A stretch of 64,000 bases of DNA from DATARN01 sp963851105 (GTDB taxonomy: Bacteria; Actinomycetota; Acidimicrobiia; Acidimicrobiales; Palsa-688): contig CAWKNP010000009.1 of the NCBI GenBank assembly GCA_963851105.1, positions 186,001 to 250,000 of the forward strand, read 5' to 3'. Shown here one piece after another: positions 16,694 through 25,636 of this stretch. Made by a program: the position numbers and the translations under genes. Under the pieces are notes generated by a model. The model searched no databases. It had not been told where the DNA came from and worked only from the letters and a program-made list of their open reading frames with translations. Positions within the stretch are counted from its first letter, which is position 1; each line of letters starts with the position of its first letter.

Positions 16694-18157
16694 ATGAGGC
16701 TCGCGACCCTGCTGGCTGGTGCTGACCTGGGGGCCGCCGGCACCCCGCCGGGGCAAGTGGTCGGTGACCTCGACGCCACCGACGTCACCCGCATCACCTG
16801 CGACTCGCAGGCCGTGACGCCGGGCACCCTGTTCTGCTGCGTCCCCGGCGGCCGCTTCGACGGCCACGACTTCGCCCCCGCCGCCGTGGCGGCGGGCGCG
16901 GTCGCCCTGCTGTGCCAGCGGGTGCTCCCGGTCGCGGTGCCCCAGGTCGTCGTGGCCGAGGCGCGCCAGGCGGTCGGGCCGTTGTCGGCCGCCCTCTACG
17001 GTCACCCGTCGCGGGAGATGACCGTGGTGGCGGTGACGGGGACCAACGGCAAGACCACCACGACCCATCTCCTCGAGGCCATCTTCGCCGCCGGCGGCCG
17101 GCCGGCGGCCAGCATCGGCACGCTCTCGGGCACCCGCACCACCCCCGAGGCTCCCGTGCTCCAAGCCACCCTGGCCGCCTTGCGCGACGAGGGCCGGGTG
17201 GCGGTCGCCATGGAGGTGTCGTCCCACGCCCTGGTCCAGCACCGAGTGGACGGGACGTGGTTCGCGGCCGCGATCTTCACCAATCTGACGCAGGACCACC
17301 TCGACTACCACGCCACCATGGAGGACTACTTTGCCGCCAAGGCCCGGCTTTTCGAGCCGGGACGCGCCGCCATGGCCGTCGTCAATGCCGATGACCCCTG
17401 GGGCCGGCGGTTGCTGGAGCGGTTGCGGACTCCGGCGGCGGGTGGCAGCCTTCGTCCCGTCGTCCCCTTTTCCCTGGGCGAACTGGAGGACCTCACGATC
17501 GCGCCCGACGGGAGCCGCTTCCGGTGGCGCGGTGCCGATGTCCGCCTCCGTCTCGGTGGCCGGTTCAACGTGCGAAACGCGCTGGCGGCCGCCACCGCCG
17601 CCGCCGCCCTCGGGATCGACGTGGCCGCCATTGTCGCCGGCCTCGAGCAGGTCGCCGCCGTCCGCGGTCGCTTCGAGCCGGTCCGGGCGGGACAACCGTT
17701 CACGGTCCTGGTGGACTACGCCCATACGCCCGACGGGCTGGAGCAGGCGCTGACATCGGCTCGTGAGCTGGTGGGAGGCAACGGCCGCCTCATCGTGGTG
17801 TTCGGGGCGGGCGGGGACCGCGATCGGGCCAAGCGTCCCCTCATGGGCGCCGTGGCCAGCAGCCTCGCCGACCTGGCGTTCGTGACATCGGACAATCCCC
17901 GCAGCGAGGACCCGGCCGCCATCATCACCGAGGTCGCCTCCGGGTCTAACGGTAAAGGTCAACTAGAGATTGAGGTCGATAGAAAAACAGCCATCGGAGA
18001 GGCGCTGGCAACCGCGAAACCGCAGGATGTGGTGGTGATCGCGGGCAAGGGCCACGAGCTGGTGCAGGAGATCGGCGGACACGCCGTCGCCTTCGACGAT
18101 GCCGCCGTCGCTCATGAGGCGCTGGTCGCGCTCGGCCGCCAGCGGGGAACGTGGTGA
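16694..18157 (+). CDS. murE: UDP-MurNAc-tripeptide synthetase MurE
   Basis: 487 aa. Mur ligase adding the third stem residue to UDP-MurNAc-L-Ala-D-Glu with ATP. Seen: N-terminal UDP-binding domain with TCDSQAVTPGTLF, ATP loop TGTNGKTTTTH (115-125), the carbamylated-lysine region YFAAKARLF, and DNPRSEDP (400-407). DNPR is the signature for meso-diaminopimelate, so the wall is predicted to be the mDAP type. Starts 6 nt after ftsI. Unlike the usual order, the next gene is mraY and not murF. Confidence 0.95.
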   Translation: MRLATLLAGADLGAAGTPPGQVVGDLDATDVTRITCDSQAVTPGTLFCCVPGGRFDGHDFAPAAVAAGAVALLCQRVLPVAVPQVVVAEARQAVGPLSAALYGHPSREMTVVAVTGTNGKTTTTHLLEAIFAAGGRPAASIGTLSGTRTTPEAPVLQATLAALRDEGRVAVAMEVSSHALVQHRVDGTWFAAAIFTNLTQDHLDYHATMEDYFAAKARLFEPGRAAMAVVNADDPWGRRLLERLRTPAAGGSLRPVVPFSLGELEDLTIAPDGSRFRWRGADVRLRLGGRFNVRNALAAATAAAALGIDVAAIVAGLEQVAAVRGRFEPVRAGQPFTVLVDYAHTPDGLEQALTSARELVGGNGRLIVVFGAGGDRDRAKRPLMGAVASSLADLAFVTSDNPRSEDPAAIITEVASGSNGKGQLEIEVDRKTAIGEALATAKPQDVVVIAGKGHELVQEIGGHAVAFDDAAVAHEALVALGRQRGTW

Positions 18158-18161
18158 GGGC

Positions 18162-19190
18162 GTGACCGCAGTCCTCCTCGCCGGCGGCATCGCCCTGCTC
18201 GTGTCGATGACGACCACCCCGCTTCTCATCCGCTGGCTGCGGTCCCACCGCATCGGCCAGCAGATCCGCGAGGACGGCCCCCAGGGCCACTTCAGCAAGG
18301 CGGGCACGCCGACGATGGGTGGCCTGGCCATCATGGCGGCGGCCTTGGTCGGTTACCTGGCCGCCCACTTCAAGACGGTGTTCACCGAGCGGGGCCTGCT
18401 CGCCATGCTGATCATCGGCGGTGCCGCCTTAGTGGGCTTCGCCGACGACTGGATCAAGGTCAGCCGCCAGCGCAGCCTGGGCCTCAACAAGCGGGCCAAG
18501 ATCGCGTCGCAGCTGATCATCGCCATCGCGTTCGCGGCGGCCTGCGCCTACTGGCAGGGAGTCGACACCCACCTGTCGTTCACCAGCGCCCGGCCCCTGG
18601 CGGTCGGCCTCGGCCGCATCGGTTGGATCATCTTCGCGGTCCTGGTGATCGTGGGCTGCACCAACGCCGTCAACCTGACCGACGGCCTCGACGGATTGGC
18701 GGCGGGATCATCGGTGTTCGGGTTCGCGGCGTTCACCGTGATCGGCTTCTACCAGTTCAAGCACCTGAACATCTACCACAACCCGGCGTCGCTCGACGAG
18801 GCCGTCATCTCGGCCGCGCTCCTCGGGGCCTGCGCCGGCTTCCTGTGGTGGAACGCGGCCCCGGCGGACATCTTCATGGGCGACACCGGCTCGCTCGGCA
18901 TCGGCGCCGCGCTGGCCGCGCTGGCTCTGTTGCAGAACGTCGACCTGCTCCTGCCGATCATCGGGGGGCTGTTCGTGATCGAGACGCTGTCGGTGATCAT
19001 CCAGGTGTTCACCTTCCGCGTCCTGCACCGCCGGGCGTTCCGGATGGCGCCTATCCACCATCATTTCGAGCTGCTGGGCTGGCCCGAGACAACGGTGATC
19101 GTGCGGTTCTGGATCCTGGCCGGGATGTGCACCGCGGTCGCCCTCGGCCTTTTCTACACCGACTTCCTCGCCCACGGCGGCACCGGGTGA
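18162..19190 (+). CDS. mraY: phospho-MurNAc-pentapeptide transferase MraY
   Basis: 342 aa, about ten membrane helices. Transfers phospho-MurNAc-pentapeptide to undecaprenyl phosphate, making lipid I at the inner membrane face. Seen: HFSKAGTPTMGGLAI, the GFADDWIKV aspartates, NAVNLTDGLDGLAAG, and the PIHHHFELLGWPE motif. GTG 18162 starts 4 nt after murE. Its TGA overlaps the murD GTG start by 4 nt, suggesting translational coupling. Confidence 0.95.
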   Translation: MTAVLLAGGIALLVSMTTTPLLIRWLRSHRIGQQIREDGPQGHFSKAGTPTMGGLAIMAAALVGYLAAHFKTVFTERGLLAMLIIGGAALVGFADDWIKVSRQRSLGLNKRAKIASQLIIAIAFAAACAYWQGVDTHLSFTSARPLAVGLGRIGWIIFAVLVIVGCTNAVNLTDGLDGLAAGSSVFGFAAFTVIGFYQFKHLNIYHNPASLDEAVISAALLGACAGFLWWNAAPADIFMGDTGSLGIGAALAALALLQNVDLLLPIIGGLFVIETLSVIIQVFTFRVLHRRAFRMAPIHHHFELLGWPETTVIVRFWILAGMCTAVALGLFYTDFLAHGGTG

Positions 19191-20584
19191 GCGGGGCCAG
19201 TGACGGCGCGGTGGTCGTGGTCGGCTTCCGGGTGACGGGCCGGGCGGTCGTCGCCTACCTCCGCCAACGGGGGGACCGGGTGGTCATCGTCGAGGACGAC
19301 CCGACCGACGAGCGCCGGCAGCAGGCGGCGGCGCTCGGTGCCACCTTCGTCGCCCAGCCGGACCGCGACGAGCTGCGGCGGTTACTCGCCGGCAGCCGCC
19401 TGGTGGTGCCGAGCCCCGGCATCCCGGTGCGCCACCCGGTGTACGCGGCCGCGGCCGCCGCCGGTGTCGCAGTGCACTCCGAGCTGGAGCTCGGATGGGA
19501 ACGCCTCCGCGACCGCCCTCCCGCCGAGCGGCCGGCGCTGGTCGCCATCACCGGGACCAACGGCAAGACGACCGTGACCAGCCTGGTCGCGGCCATGCTC
19601 GTCTCCTCCGGTCTGGTGGCGGTCGCGGCCGGCAACATCGGCCTGCCGTTCATCGACGCCGCCGCCTTGGCGGCCGACGTGCTGGTGGCCGAAGTGTCGT
19701 CGTTCCAGTTGCAGTACACCGACGCCTTCCACCCCGCGGTGAGCTGCTGGCTCAACTTGGCCGAGGACCACCTCGACTGGCACCCGACGGCCGCCCACTA
19801 CGCCGCCGCCAAGGCCCGGGTGTGGGCCCGCCAGGGCCCCGGCGACACGGCGGTCGTCAACGGCGAGGACCCTGCAGTGGGCGCCGCGGCCGCCGACGCC
19901 GACCACGGGGTGCCCGCGGGCGTGGAGGTCGTCACCTTCGGCCTCGCCGCCGGCGACTACCACCAGGACAGCGAGGTGCTGATGGGACCTGGGGGGGTGC
20001 CCATCGTCAAGTCCTCCGAGCTGACCCGGTCCCTGCCCCTCGATGTCGCCAACGCCTTGGCGGCGACGGCCACGGCCCGGGCCGTGGCCGCGTCGATGGA
20101 GGGCTGCCGGGCGGCACTGCGCCAGTTCAGCGCGTTGCCCCACCGTGTCGAACTGGTGGCCGAGCGCGACGCAGTGCGCTGGTACGACGACTCAAAATCG
20201 ACGACGCCGGCATCGGTGCTGGCCGCGGTGGCCGGCTTCGAGTCGGTGGTGCTCATCGCGGGCGGCCGGAACAAAGGCCTCGATCTCGGCGTCTTAGCCC
20301 AGGCGGCGCCCCGGCTGCGGGCGGTGGTCGCCATCGGCGAGGCGGCGGCGGAGGTCGAGGCGGCGTTCTCCGGGCTGGTGCCGGTGACCCGGGCCGCGAC
20401 CATGGCGGCGGCGGTGGCGGCCGCCGCCCATGTCGTGGTCCCCGGCGACGTGGTGCTGCTGTCACCGGGATGCGCGTCGTTCGATTGGTACCGCTCCTAC
20501 GCAGAACGCGGCGAGGAGTTCACCACCTTGGTGGCGGAGTTGGTCGGCCAAGGTTCGCGAAGCAATGAGGAGAACCGACGATGA
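19187..20584 (+). CDS. murD: UDP-MurNAc-L-alanine:D-glutamate ligase MurD
   Basis: 465 aa from GTG 19187. Adds D-glutamate to UDP-MurNAc-L-Ala using ATP. Seen: N-terminal Rossmann-like domain (VVVVGFRVTGRAVV), ATP loop TGTNGKTTVTS (around residue 123), EVSSFQL, the EDHLDWH motif and C-terminal YDDSKSTTPASVLAA. Coupled to mraY (GTGA) and ftsW (ATGA) by 4-nt overlaps. Confidence 0.95.
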   Translation: MSGASDGAVVVVGFRVTGRAVVAYLRQRGDRVVIVEDDPTDERRQQAAALGATFVAQPDRDELRRLLAGSRLVVPSPGIPVRHPVYAAAAAAGVAVHSELELGWERLRDRPPAERPALVAITGTNGKTTVTSLVAAMLVSSGLVAVAAGNIGLPFIDAAALAADVLVAEVSSFQLQYTDAFHPAVSCWLNLAEDHLDWHPTAAHYAAAKARVWARQGPGDTAVVNGEDPAVGAAAADADHGVPAGVEVVTFGLAAGDYHQDSEVLMGPGGVPIVKSSELTRSLPLDVANALAATATARAVAASMEGCRAALRQFSALPHRVELVAERDAVRWYDDSKSTTPASVLAAVAGFESVVLIAGGRNKGLDLGVLAQAAPRLRAVVAIGEAAAEVEAAFSGLVPVTRAATMAAAVAAAAHVVVPGDVVLLSPGCASFDWYRSYAERGEEFTTLVAELVGQGSRSNEENRR

Positions 20585-21792
20585 AGCAACTGACCGGCGC
20601 CCAGCGGTTGGCGGAGATCGACCGCATTCGGCCCGACGCCGCTGGCAACCGGGGTTGGGCCGACTGCGACCTGGTCCTGATGGCGCTGATGACGGTCCTG
20701 TGCCTGATCGGCCTGGTCATGGTGCTGTCGGCGTCGTCGGTGCAGAGCCTGCGGCAGTACGGCAGCCCCTGGCACTACTTCGAGCGCCAGGCCCTTTGGC
20801 TCGGCCTCGGGCTGGTCGCCTTCGTCATCAGCGTCCGAGTCGACTACCACCGCTGGCGGCGGCTGGCGGCGGTCGGCGTGGGCGCGTCGCTCGTGTTGCT
20901 GCTGATGGTGCTGCACTCGAGCGCCGCGGTCGGCGGCGGCGGCGCGGCCCGATGGATAGGTGTCGGGCAGTGGCGGCTGCAGCCGTCGGAGCTGGCAAAA
21001 CTGGCGCTCGTCATCTTCGCGGCCGACGTCGGCGACCGGCGCTGCGAGCGGATCCGGGAGTGGCGCTACAGCATGACGCCCGTGGTGGCGGCCTTCGTCG
21101 CCCTGGCGCTTCTGGTCATGGCCCAGCCCGACATGGGTACCACCATGATCCTGGCGTGCATCGTGCTGGCCACGTTGTACGTCGCCGGCGTGCCGCTGCG
21201 CCCGCTCAGCGCCCTGGTACTGCTGGGCGGCGCCGCCGCCGTCGTGGCGGCCAAGGCGGCCCCCTACCGGTGGCGGCGGATGACGGCGTTCTGGCACCCG
21301 TTCTCCGATGCCGCCAATACCGGCTACCAGTCGGCGCAGGGCGTCGTGGCGCTCGGCTCGGGGCGGCTGTTCGGCCTCGGGCTCGGCGCGACCCGGGCCG
21401 CGACCGGCTACCTGCCCAACCAGTACACCGACTTCATCTACGCCATCATCGGCGAGGAGACCGGCCTGCTCGGCAGCCTGCTCATCGTGGGGCTGTTCGT
21501 CGCCCTCGCGGTCGTCGGTGTCCGGGTGGCGTGCCGGGCGCCCGACCTCTTCGGCAGCATCCTGGCGGCGGGGATAACGGCGTGGTTGGTCGGCCAAGCG
21601 GTGATCAACATTGGCGCGGTCGTGGGCCTCGTCCCGGTGACGGGCGTGCCCCTGCCGTTCGTGTCGTTCGGCGGCTCCTCGCTCATCATCGCCATGGCGG
21701 CCACCGGGATCTGCTGCAACGTGGCCAAACAGGGCCTTCGGGTCGAACGGCCGGGCCGCACTGCCGCCCATCTGAGCACCGCCGCCCGCTGA
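20581..21792 (+). CDS. ftsW: septal peptidoglycan polymerase FtsW (SEDS family)
   Basis: 403 aa, about ten membrane helices after a 30-residue cytosolic N-terminus. SEDS glycosyltransferase that polymerises lipid II at the septum with FtsI. Seen: RWIGVGQWRLQPSELAKLA, AQPDMGTTMI, the LPNQYTDFIYAIIGEETGLLG stretch, and VPLPFVSFGGSSLI. ATG overlaps the murD stop. The short C-terminal tail lacks a clear partner-binding motif. Confidence 0.95.
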   Translation: MKQLTGAQRLAEIDRIRPDAAGNRGWADCDLVLMALMTVLCLIGLVMVLSASSVQSLRQYGSPWHYFERQALWLGLGLVAFVISVRVDYHRWRRLAAVGVGASLVLLLMVLHSSAAVGGGGAARWIGVGQWRLQPSELAKLALVIFAADVGDRRCERIREWRYSMTPVVAAFVALALLVMAQPDMGTTMILACIVLATLYVAGVPLRPLSALVLLGGAAAVVAAKAAPYRWRRMTAFWHPFSDAANTGYQSAQGVVALGSGRLFGLGLGATRAATGYLPNQYTDFIYAIIGEETGLLGSLLIVGLFVALAVVGVRVACRAPDLFGSILAAGITAWLVGQAVINIGAVVGLVPVTGVPLPFVSFGGSSLIIAMAATGICCNVAKQGLRVERPGRTAAHLSTAAR

Positions 21793-21850
21793 GCACGGCG
21801 CCGGGGACCCACATCACAAGAAACCGCCGACCCGGCGCGAGGATGGGGCG

Positions 21851-23026
21851 GTGACCCGGACCGCCCCGAGCGACGCAAAGCGGTCCCCGACGGTGGCTCG
21901 GCGTCTGTTCGCCATCATCTGCGGAGGCGGGACGGCCGGCCATGTCGTGCCCGCCATCGCGGTCGGCCGGGCCCTGGTCGACCGGGGCCACGCCCCCGAG
22001 TCCATCCATTTCCTGGGCGCCGCCCACGGCATCGAGGGCCGCCTGGTCCCCGCCGCCGGCTTCACCGTGACCCTCCTGCCCGGGCGGGGCATCGAACGCC
22101 GCCTCACCGCCCGCAATCTGCCCGCCGCCGCCGGGCTCGTGGTCGCCGCGGTGCGCGGCGTCGCCCATGTCGCCCGCCACCGGCCGGCGGTGATCGTCTC
22201 GGTGGGCGGCTACGCCAGCCTGCCGGGGGCGCTCGCCGCCGCCCTCCTGCGGATTCCCCTGGTCGTCGTCGAGCAGAACGCGGCACCAGGTGCCGCCAAT
22301 CGGATCGCGGCGCGGGTGGGCCGGGCGGCGGCGGTGGCCTTCGCGGGGACCAAGCTGCCCCGGGCGGTCGTAACCGGCAATCCCGTCCGCCGCGAGATTC
22401 TCGCCGTCGACCGCAGCGGCGCGGGCCGCGCCGCCGCCCGCCAAGAACTGGGCCTTCCCGGCGAGTCCACCGTGATCGTGGCGTTCGGCGGGTCCCTGGG
22501 CGCCCGCACGATCAACCGCGGCGTGCTCGACCTGGCCCGCCGGTGGCGCCAACGAGGCGACGTCGCCATCTACCACGTCGTCGGGACCCGGGACTGGGAC
22601 ATGATCACCGCCGAGCGCCCCGACCTGCCCGACGGCGGCCTGTGGTACCGCCAGGTCCGCTACGAGGACCGCATGGAACTCCTGTACGCGGCCGCCGATA
22701 TCGCGCTGTGCCGGGCCGGCGCCGCCACGGTGTCCGAGCTGGCCGCCGTGGGTTTGCCGGCGGTGCTGGTGCCCCTGCCCGGTGCCCCCAACGACCATCA
22801 GACGGCCAACGCCCAGGCCCTGGTGGCGGCGGGCGGCGCCCGCCTGATCCCCGACCCCGAGGCCACCGGCGAGCGGCTGGGGTCGGAGCTGGAACGCCTC
22901 TTCGCCCCCGAGACCCTGGCCGCCATGGCCACGGCGGCGCGCTCCGTCGCCCATCGTGACGCCGCCGCCGAGGTGGCGGCGCTGGCCGAGCGGGTCAGCG
23001 GTGGCAGGGGTGAGATTGGTGGCTGA
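21851..23026 (+). CDS. murG: UDP-GlcNAc:lipid I GlcNAc transferase MurG
   Basis: 391 aa. GT28-family enzyme that converts lipid I to lipid II on the cytosolic membrane face. Seen: GGGTAGHVVPAIA (25-37), VVSVGGYAS-type motif, EQNAAPGAANR, the GGSLGARTIN loop of the C-terminal domain, and APNDHQTANA for UDP-GlcNAc binding. GTG 21851 follows ftsW by 58 nt; the first 17 residues are a non-conserved extension. Confidence 0.95.
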   Translation: MTRTAPSDAKRSPTVARRLFAIICGGGTAGHVVPAIAVGRALVDRGHAPESIHFLGAAHGIEGRLVPAAGFTVTLLPGRGIERRLTARNLPAAAGLVVAAVRGVAHVARHRPAVIVSVGGYASLPGALAAALLRIPLVVVEQNAAPGAANRIAARVGRAAAVAFAGTKLPRAVVTGNPVRREILAVDRSGAGRAAARQELGLPGESTVIVAFGGSLGARTINRGVLDLARRWRQRGDVAIYHVVGTRDWDMITAERPDLPDGGLWYRQVRYEDRMELLYAAADIALCRAGAATVSELAAVGLPAVLVPLPGAPNDHQTANAQALVAAGGARLIPDPEATGERLGSELERLFAPETLAAMATAARSVAHRDAAAEVAALAERVSGGRGEIGG

Positions 23027-24503
23027 CGAGCCGGCGGCGCCGGCCGAGTCCGTGGTGGGTGAGACGGACCGGGGAAAAGGGGGGGTGGTGGGGGGCGAGC
23101 CCCCCGCGGCCGGGGGGTCGTCGGTGGCGGCCAGCCCTGCGCTGCTCGACCTCACCGAGGCCCATCGCATCCACGTCGTGGGCGTCGGCGGCGTGGGCAT
23201 GAGCGCTCTGGCCAGCGTGCTGGCCGGGATGGGGCAACAGGTGAGCGGGAGCGACCTGAAGGCGTCAGCCGAGATGGAGCGCCTGGTGTCGCTCGGCGTC
23301 GACGCCCGCCTCGGGCACGACCGCGCCCACCTCGACGGCGTGGATTTCGTCACCATCTCGTCGGCCATCCCGGCCCGGAACATCGAGGTCCTCGAGGCTC
23401 GGCACCGGGGCATCCCGGTACTGGCCCGCGCCGAGGTGCTGGCCGCCATCGCCGCGACCCGCAGCTCGATCGCGGTCGCCGGCACCCACGGCAAGACGAC
23501 CACCTCGTCGATGCTGGCCCTGGTGCTGGTCGAGGCGGGGATGCGGCCGTCGTTCATCATCGGCGGTGACCTCAACGAGGTGGGCAGCGGCGCCGCCTGG
23601 GGGGCGGGGGAGTGGCTGGTCGTGGAGGCCGACGAGAGCGACGGCACCTTCCTGGCCCTGGCGCCCGAACTGGCGCTGGTGACCAATGTCGAGCCCGACC
23701 ATCTGGACTACTGGGGCGGTCTGGCGGCGATGGAAGCGGCGTTCGGGCGGTTCCTGCGTTCGGCGGCCTCGGCGCTGGTGTGCGCCGACGACCCCGTGGC
23801 GGCGGCCTTCGGCCGCGAGGTCGGGGCCACGAGCTATGGGATGTCGGAGTCCGCCGACTACCGCATGGTCGACGTCACCACCGCCCGCAGCAGCAGCCGG
23901 TTCTCCGTGATCCACGGCGGCGAGAGCCTGGGCGAGTTCAAGCTGGTCGTCCCCGGCCGCCACAACGCCCTCAACGCCTGCGGGGCCGTCGTCGGCGGCC
24001 TGCTCGTCGGGGCGCCGGTCGAAGCCGCCCGCCGCGCGCTGGCGCGCTACGGCGGTGTGGCCCGGCGTTTCGAGTTCCGGGGTGAGGGCGGGGGCGTGAC
24101 ATTCGTCGACGACTACGCCCACCTGCCGAGCGAGGCTCGTGCCGCCCTCTCGGCGGCCCACGACGGCGGCTGGGACCGGGTGGTGGCGGTGTTCCAGCCG
24201 CACCGCTACAGCCGGACGGCCTCGCTTTGGGCGGACTTCGCCGACGCTTTCGGCGACGCCGACATCCTGGTGGTCACCGACGTGTATGGCGCCGGCGAGG
24301 CAGCACGGCCGGGCGTGTCGGGCCGTCTCGTGCTCGACGCGGTCCTCGCCGCCCACCCCGGCACCGACGGCCACTACCTCCCGAGCCACCACGAGTTGGT
24401 GAACTTCCTGCGGGCAACGCTGCGTCCCGGGGACCTCTGCCTGACCCTGGGCGCCGGCGACCTCACCTTGCTGCCCGACGAGTTCCTGGCGGACCCGGAC
24501 TGA
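23019..24503 (+). CDS. murC: UDP-N-acetylmuramate:L-alanine ligase MurC
   Basis: 494 aa. First amino-acid ligase of the stem peptide. Seen: VGVGGVGMSALA (N-terminal UDP domain), SSAIP, ATP loop AGTHGKTTTSSM (around residue 155), VEADESDGTFL, and the C-terminal VDDYAHLPSEARAAL and FQPHRYSRTASL motifs. GTG 23019 is chosen because AGGGG lies 8 nt upstream; it overlaps murG by 8 nt. About 35 Gly/Pro/Ala residues before the core are extra. Confidence 0.95.
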   Translation: MADEPAAPAESVVGETDRGKGGVVGGEPPAAGGSSVAASPALLDLTEAHRIHVVGVGGVGMSALASVLAGMGQQVSGSDLKASAEMERLVSLGVDARLGHDRAHLDGVDFVTISSAIPARNIEVLEARHRGIPVLARAEVLAAIAATRSSIAVAGTHGKTTTSSMLALVLVEAGMRPSFIIGGDLNEVGSGAAWGAGEWLVVEADESDGTFLALAPELALVTNVEPDHLDYWGGLAAMEAAFGRFLRSAASALVCADDPVAAAFGREVGATSYGMSESADYRMVDVTTARSSSRFSVIHGGESLGEFKLVVPGRHNALNACGAVVGGLLVGAPVEAARRALARYGGVARRFEFRGEGGGVTFVDDYAHLPSEARAALSAAHDGGWDRVVAVFQPHRYSRTASLWADFADAFGDADILVVTDVYGAGEAARPGVSGRLVLDAVLAAHPGTDGHYLPSHHELVNFLRATLRPGDLCLTLGAGDLTLLPDEFLADPD

Positions 24504-24535
24504 GTACCGGCGACGGGGCGTCCGGTACCGAAGGC

Positions 24536-25636
24536 GTGGGTGCGCTGGACGCAGTGGAGGCGGTAGCCGCCGCGCTCGGGGCCCGGTGCCGGCGCAATGT
24601 TCCCCTCGGGGCCCGGACCACCTACCGGGTGGGGGGCCAGGCGGCATTGTGGTACGAGGCAGCGAGGATCGACGACCTCCTGGCGGTTGCGGCTGCTGTG
24701 GCGGCGGCGCCTGGCACGATTCCCGTCCTTGTGCTCGGGAGGGGATCGAACCTCCTGGTGGCCGATCGGGGGTTTCCGGGCCTGGTGGTCTCCCTGTCCG
24801 GTGAGGAGGCCTTCGGGGCTATCACGATCCTTCCTGCCGAAGGCGACATCGAGCTGGGCGGCGGTGGCGGGGCCGGCGGTGCGGGCGGGGGCGGAGGCGG
24901 GGGCGGGGGCGGGGGTGCGGGCGAGGGCGGGGCCGACGGTGCGGGCGGGGGCGGAGGTGCTCTCCGGGTGCGGGCCGGCGGCGCCGTGGCCCTTCCGGTA
25001 CTGGCCCGCCAGACGGCGGCGGCGGGCCTCACCGGGCTCGAGTGGGCTGTCGGCGTGCCGGGATCGGTCGGGGGGGCGGTGCGCATGAACGCCGGCGGGC
25101 ATGGCGCCGACACCCGAGGGGTGCTCATCAGCTGCCGGGTCATCGACTTGGCCGCCGGGGCCGTCTCGACCTGGTCCCCGGCGGAGCTGGCTTTTGGCTA
25201 TCGCCGCTCCGCCGTCGCCGCCCACCAGGTCGTGGTCGAAGCCGAGTACCAGGTCGTGCTGGGGGAGCGGGCCGAGGCGGAGGCGACCATCCGCGAAATC
25301 CTCCGGTGGCGGCGCGAGCATCAACCCGGTGGCCAGAACGCGGGCTCAGTGTTCGTCAACCCGCACGGCGACCCACCGGCCAACTCGGCCGGGTGGCTGG
25401 TCGACGCGGCCGGGCTAAAGGGTCTTCGCCACGGGAGCGCCATGGTTTCCACCAAGCACGCCAACTTCATCCAGGCTGACCCCGGTGGGTCCGCCGACGA
25501 CGTGTTCGCGCTCATGGCCGAGGTCCACCAGTTGGTGAAGGAGCGCCTTGGGGTGGACCTAAAGGCGGAGACCCGCCTCGTCGGCTTCCCCGAAGACTCA
25601 CTCTCTTCTTCAGGGTTAGGTTCAACCGAATCGTGA
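24536..25636 (+). CDS. murB: UDP-N-acetylenolpyruvoylglucosamine reductase MurB
   Basis: About 366 aa. FAD/NADPH enzyme reducing UDP-GlcNAc-enolpyruvate to UDP-MurNAc. Seen: N-terminal TTYRVGGQA, FAD-binding LGRGSNLLVADRG, GVPGSVGGAVRMNAGGHG, the YRRSA motif and the C-terminal AGSVFVNP with its catalytic serine. A run of about 35 mostly Gly residues (about 108-142) interrupts the FAD domain between two strands, so it probably forms a surface loop. The start is uncertain: GTG 24536 is the best conventional codon, but the frame is open back to the murC stop. Confidence 0.9.
   Translation: MGALDAVEAVAAALGARCRRNVPLGARTTYRVGGQAALWYEAARIDDLLAVAAAVAAAPGTIPVLVLGRGSNLLVADRGFPGLVVSLSGEEAFGAITILPAEGDIELGGGGGAGGAGGGGGGGGGGGAGEGGADGAGGGGGALRVRAGGAVALPVLARQTAAAGLTGLEWAVGVPGSVGGAVRMNAGGHGADTRGVLISCRVIDLAAGAVSTWSPAELAFGYRRSAVAAHQVVVEAEYQVVLGERAEAEATIREILRWRREHQPGGQNAGSVFVNPHGDPPANSAGWLVDAAGLKGLRHGSAMVSTKHANFIQADPGGSADDVFALMAEVHQLVKERLGVDLKAETRLVGFPEDSLSSSGLGSTES
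24857..24962 (+). repeat. poly-glycine (GGC/GGG) codon expansion in murB
   Basis: About 105 bp of nearly pure G with GC and GA interruptions, in frame and encoding mostly glycine. A low-complexity expansion inside a conserved enzyme. Confidence 0.8.

Noticed and set aside
14027..17962. 1311-codon open frame on the minus strand
   Set aside because: It lies antisense to ftsI and murE, both with clear catalytic motifs. Long antisense frames are common at 70% GC, and its translation is Gly/Arg/His-rich without domains.
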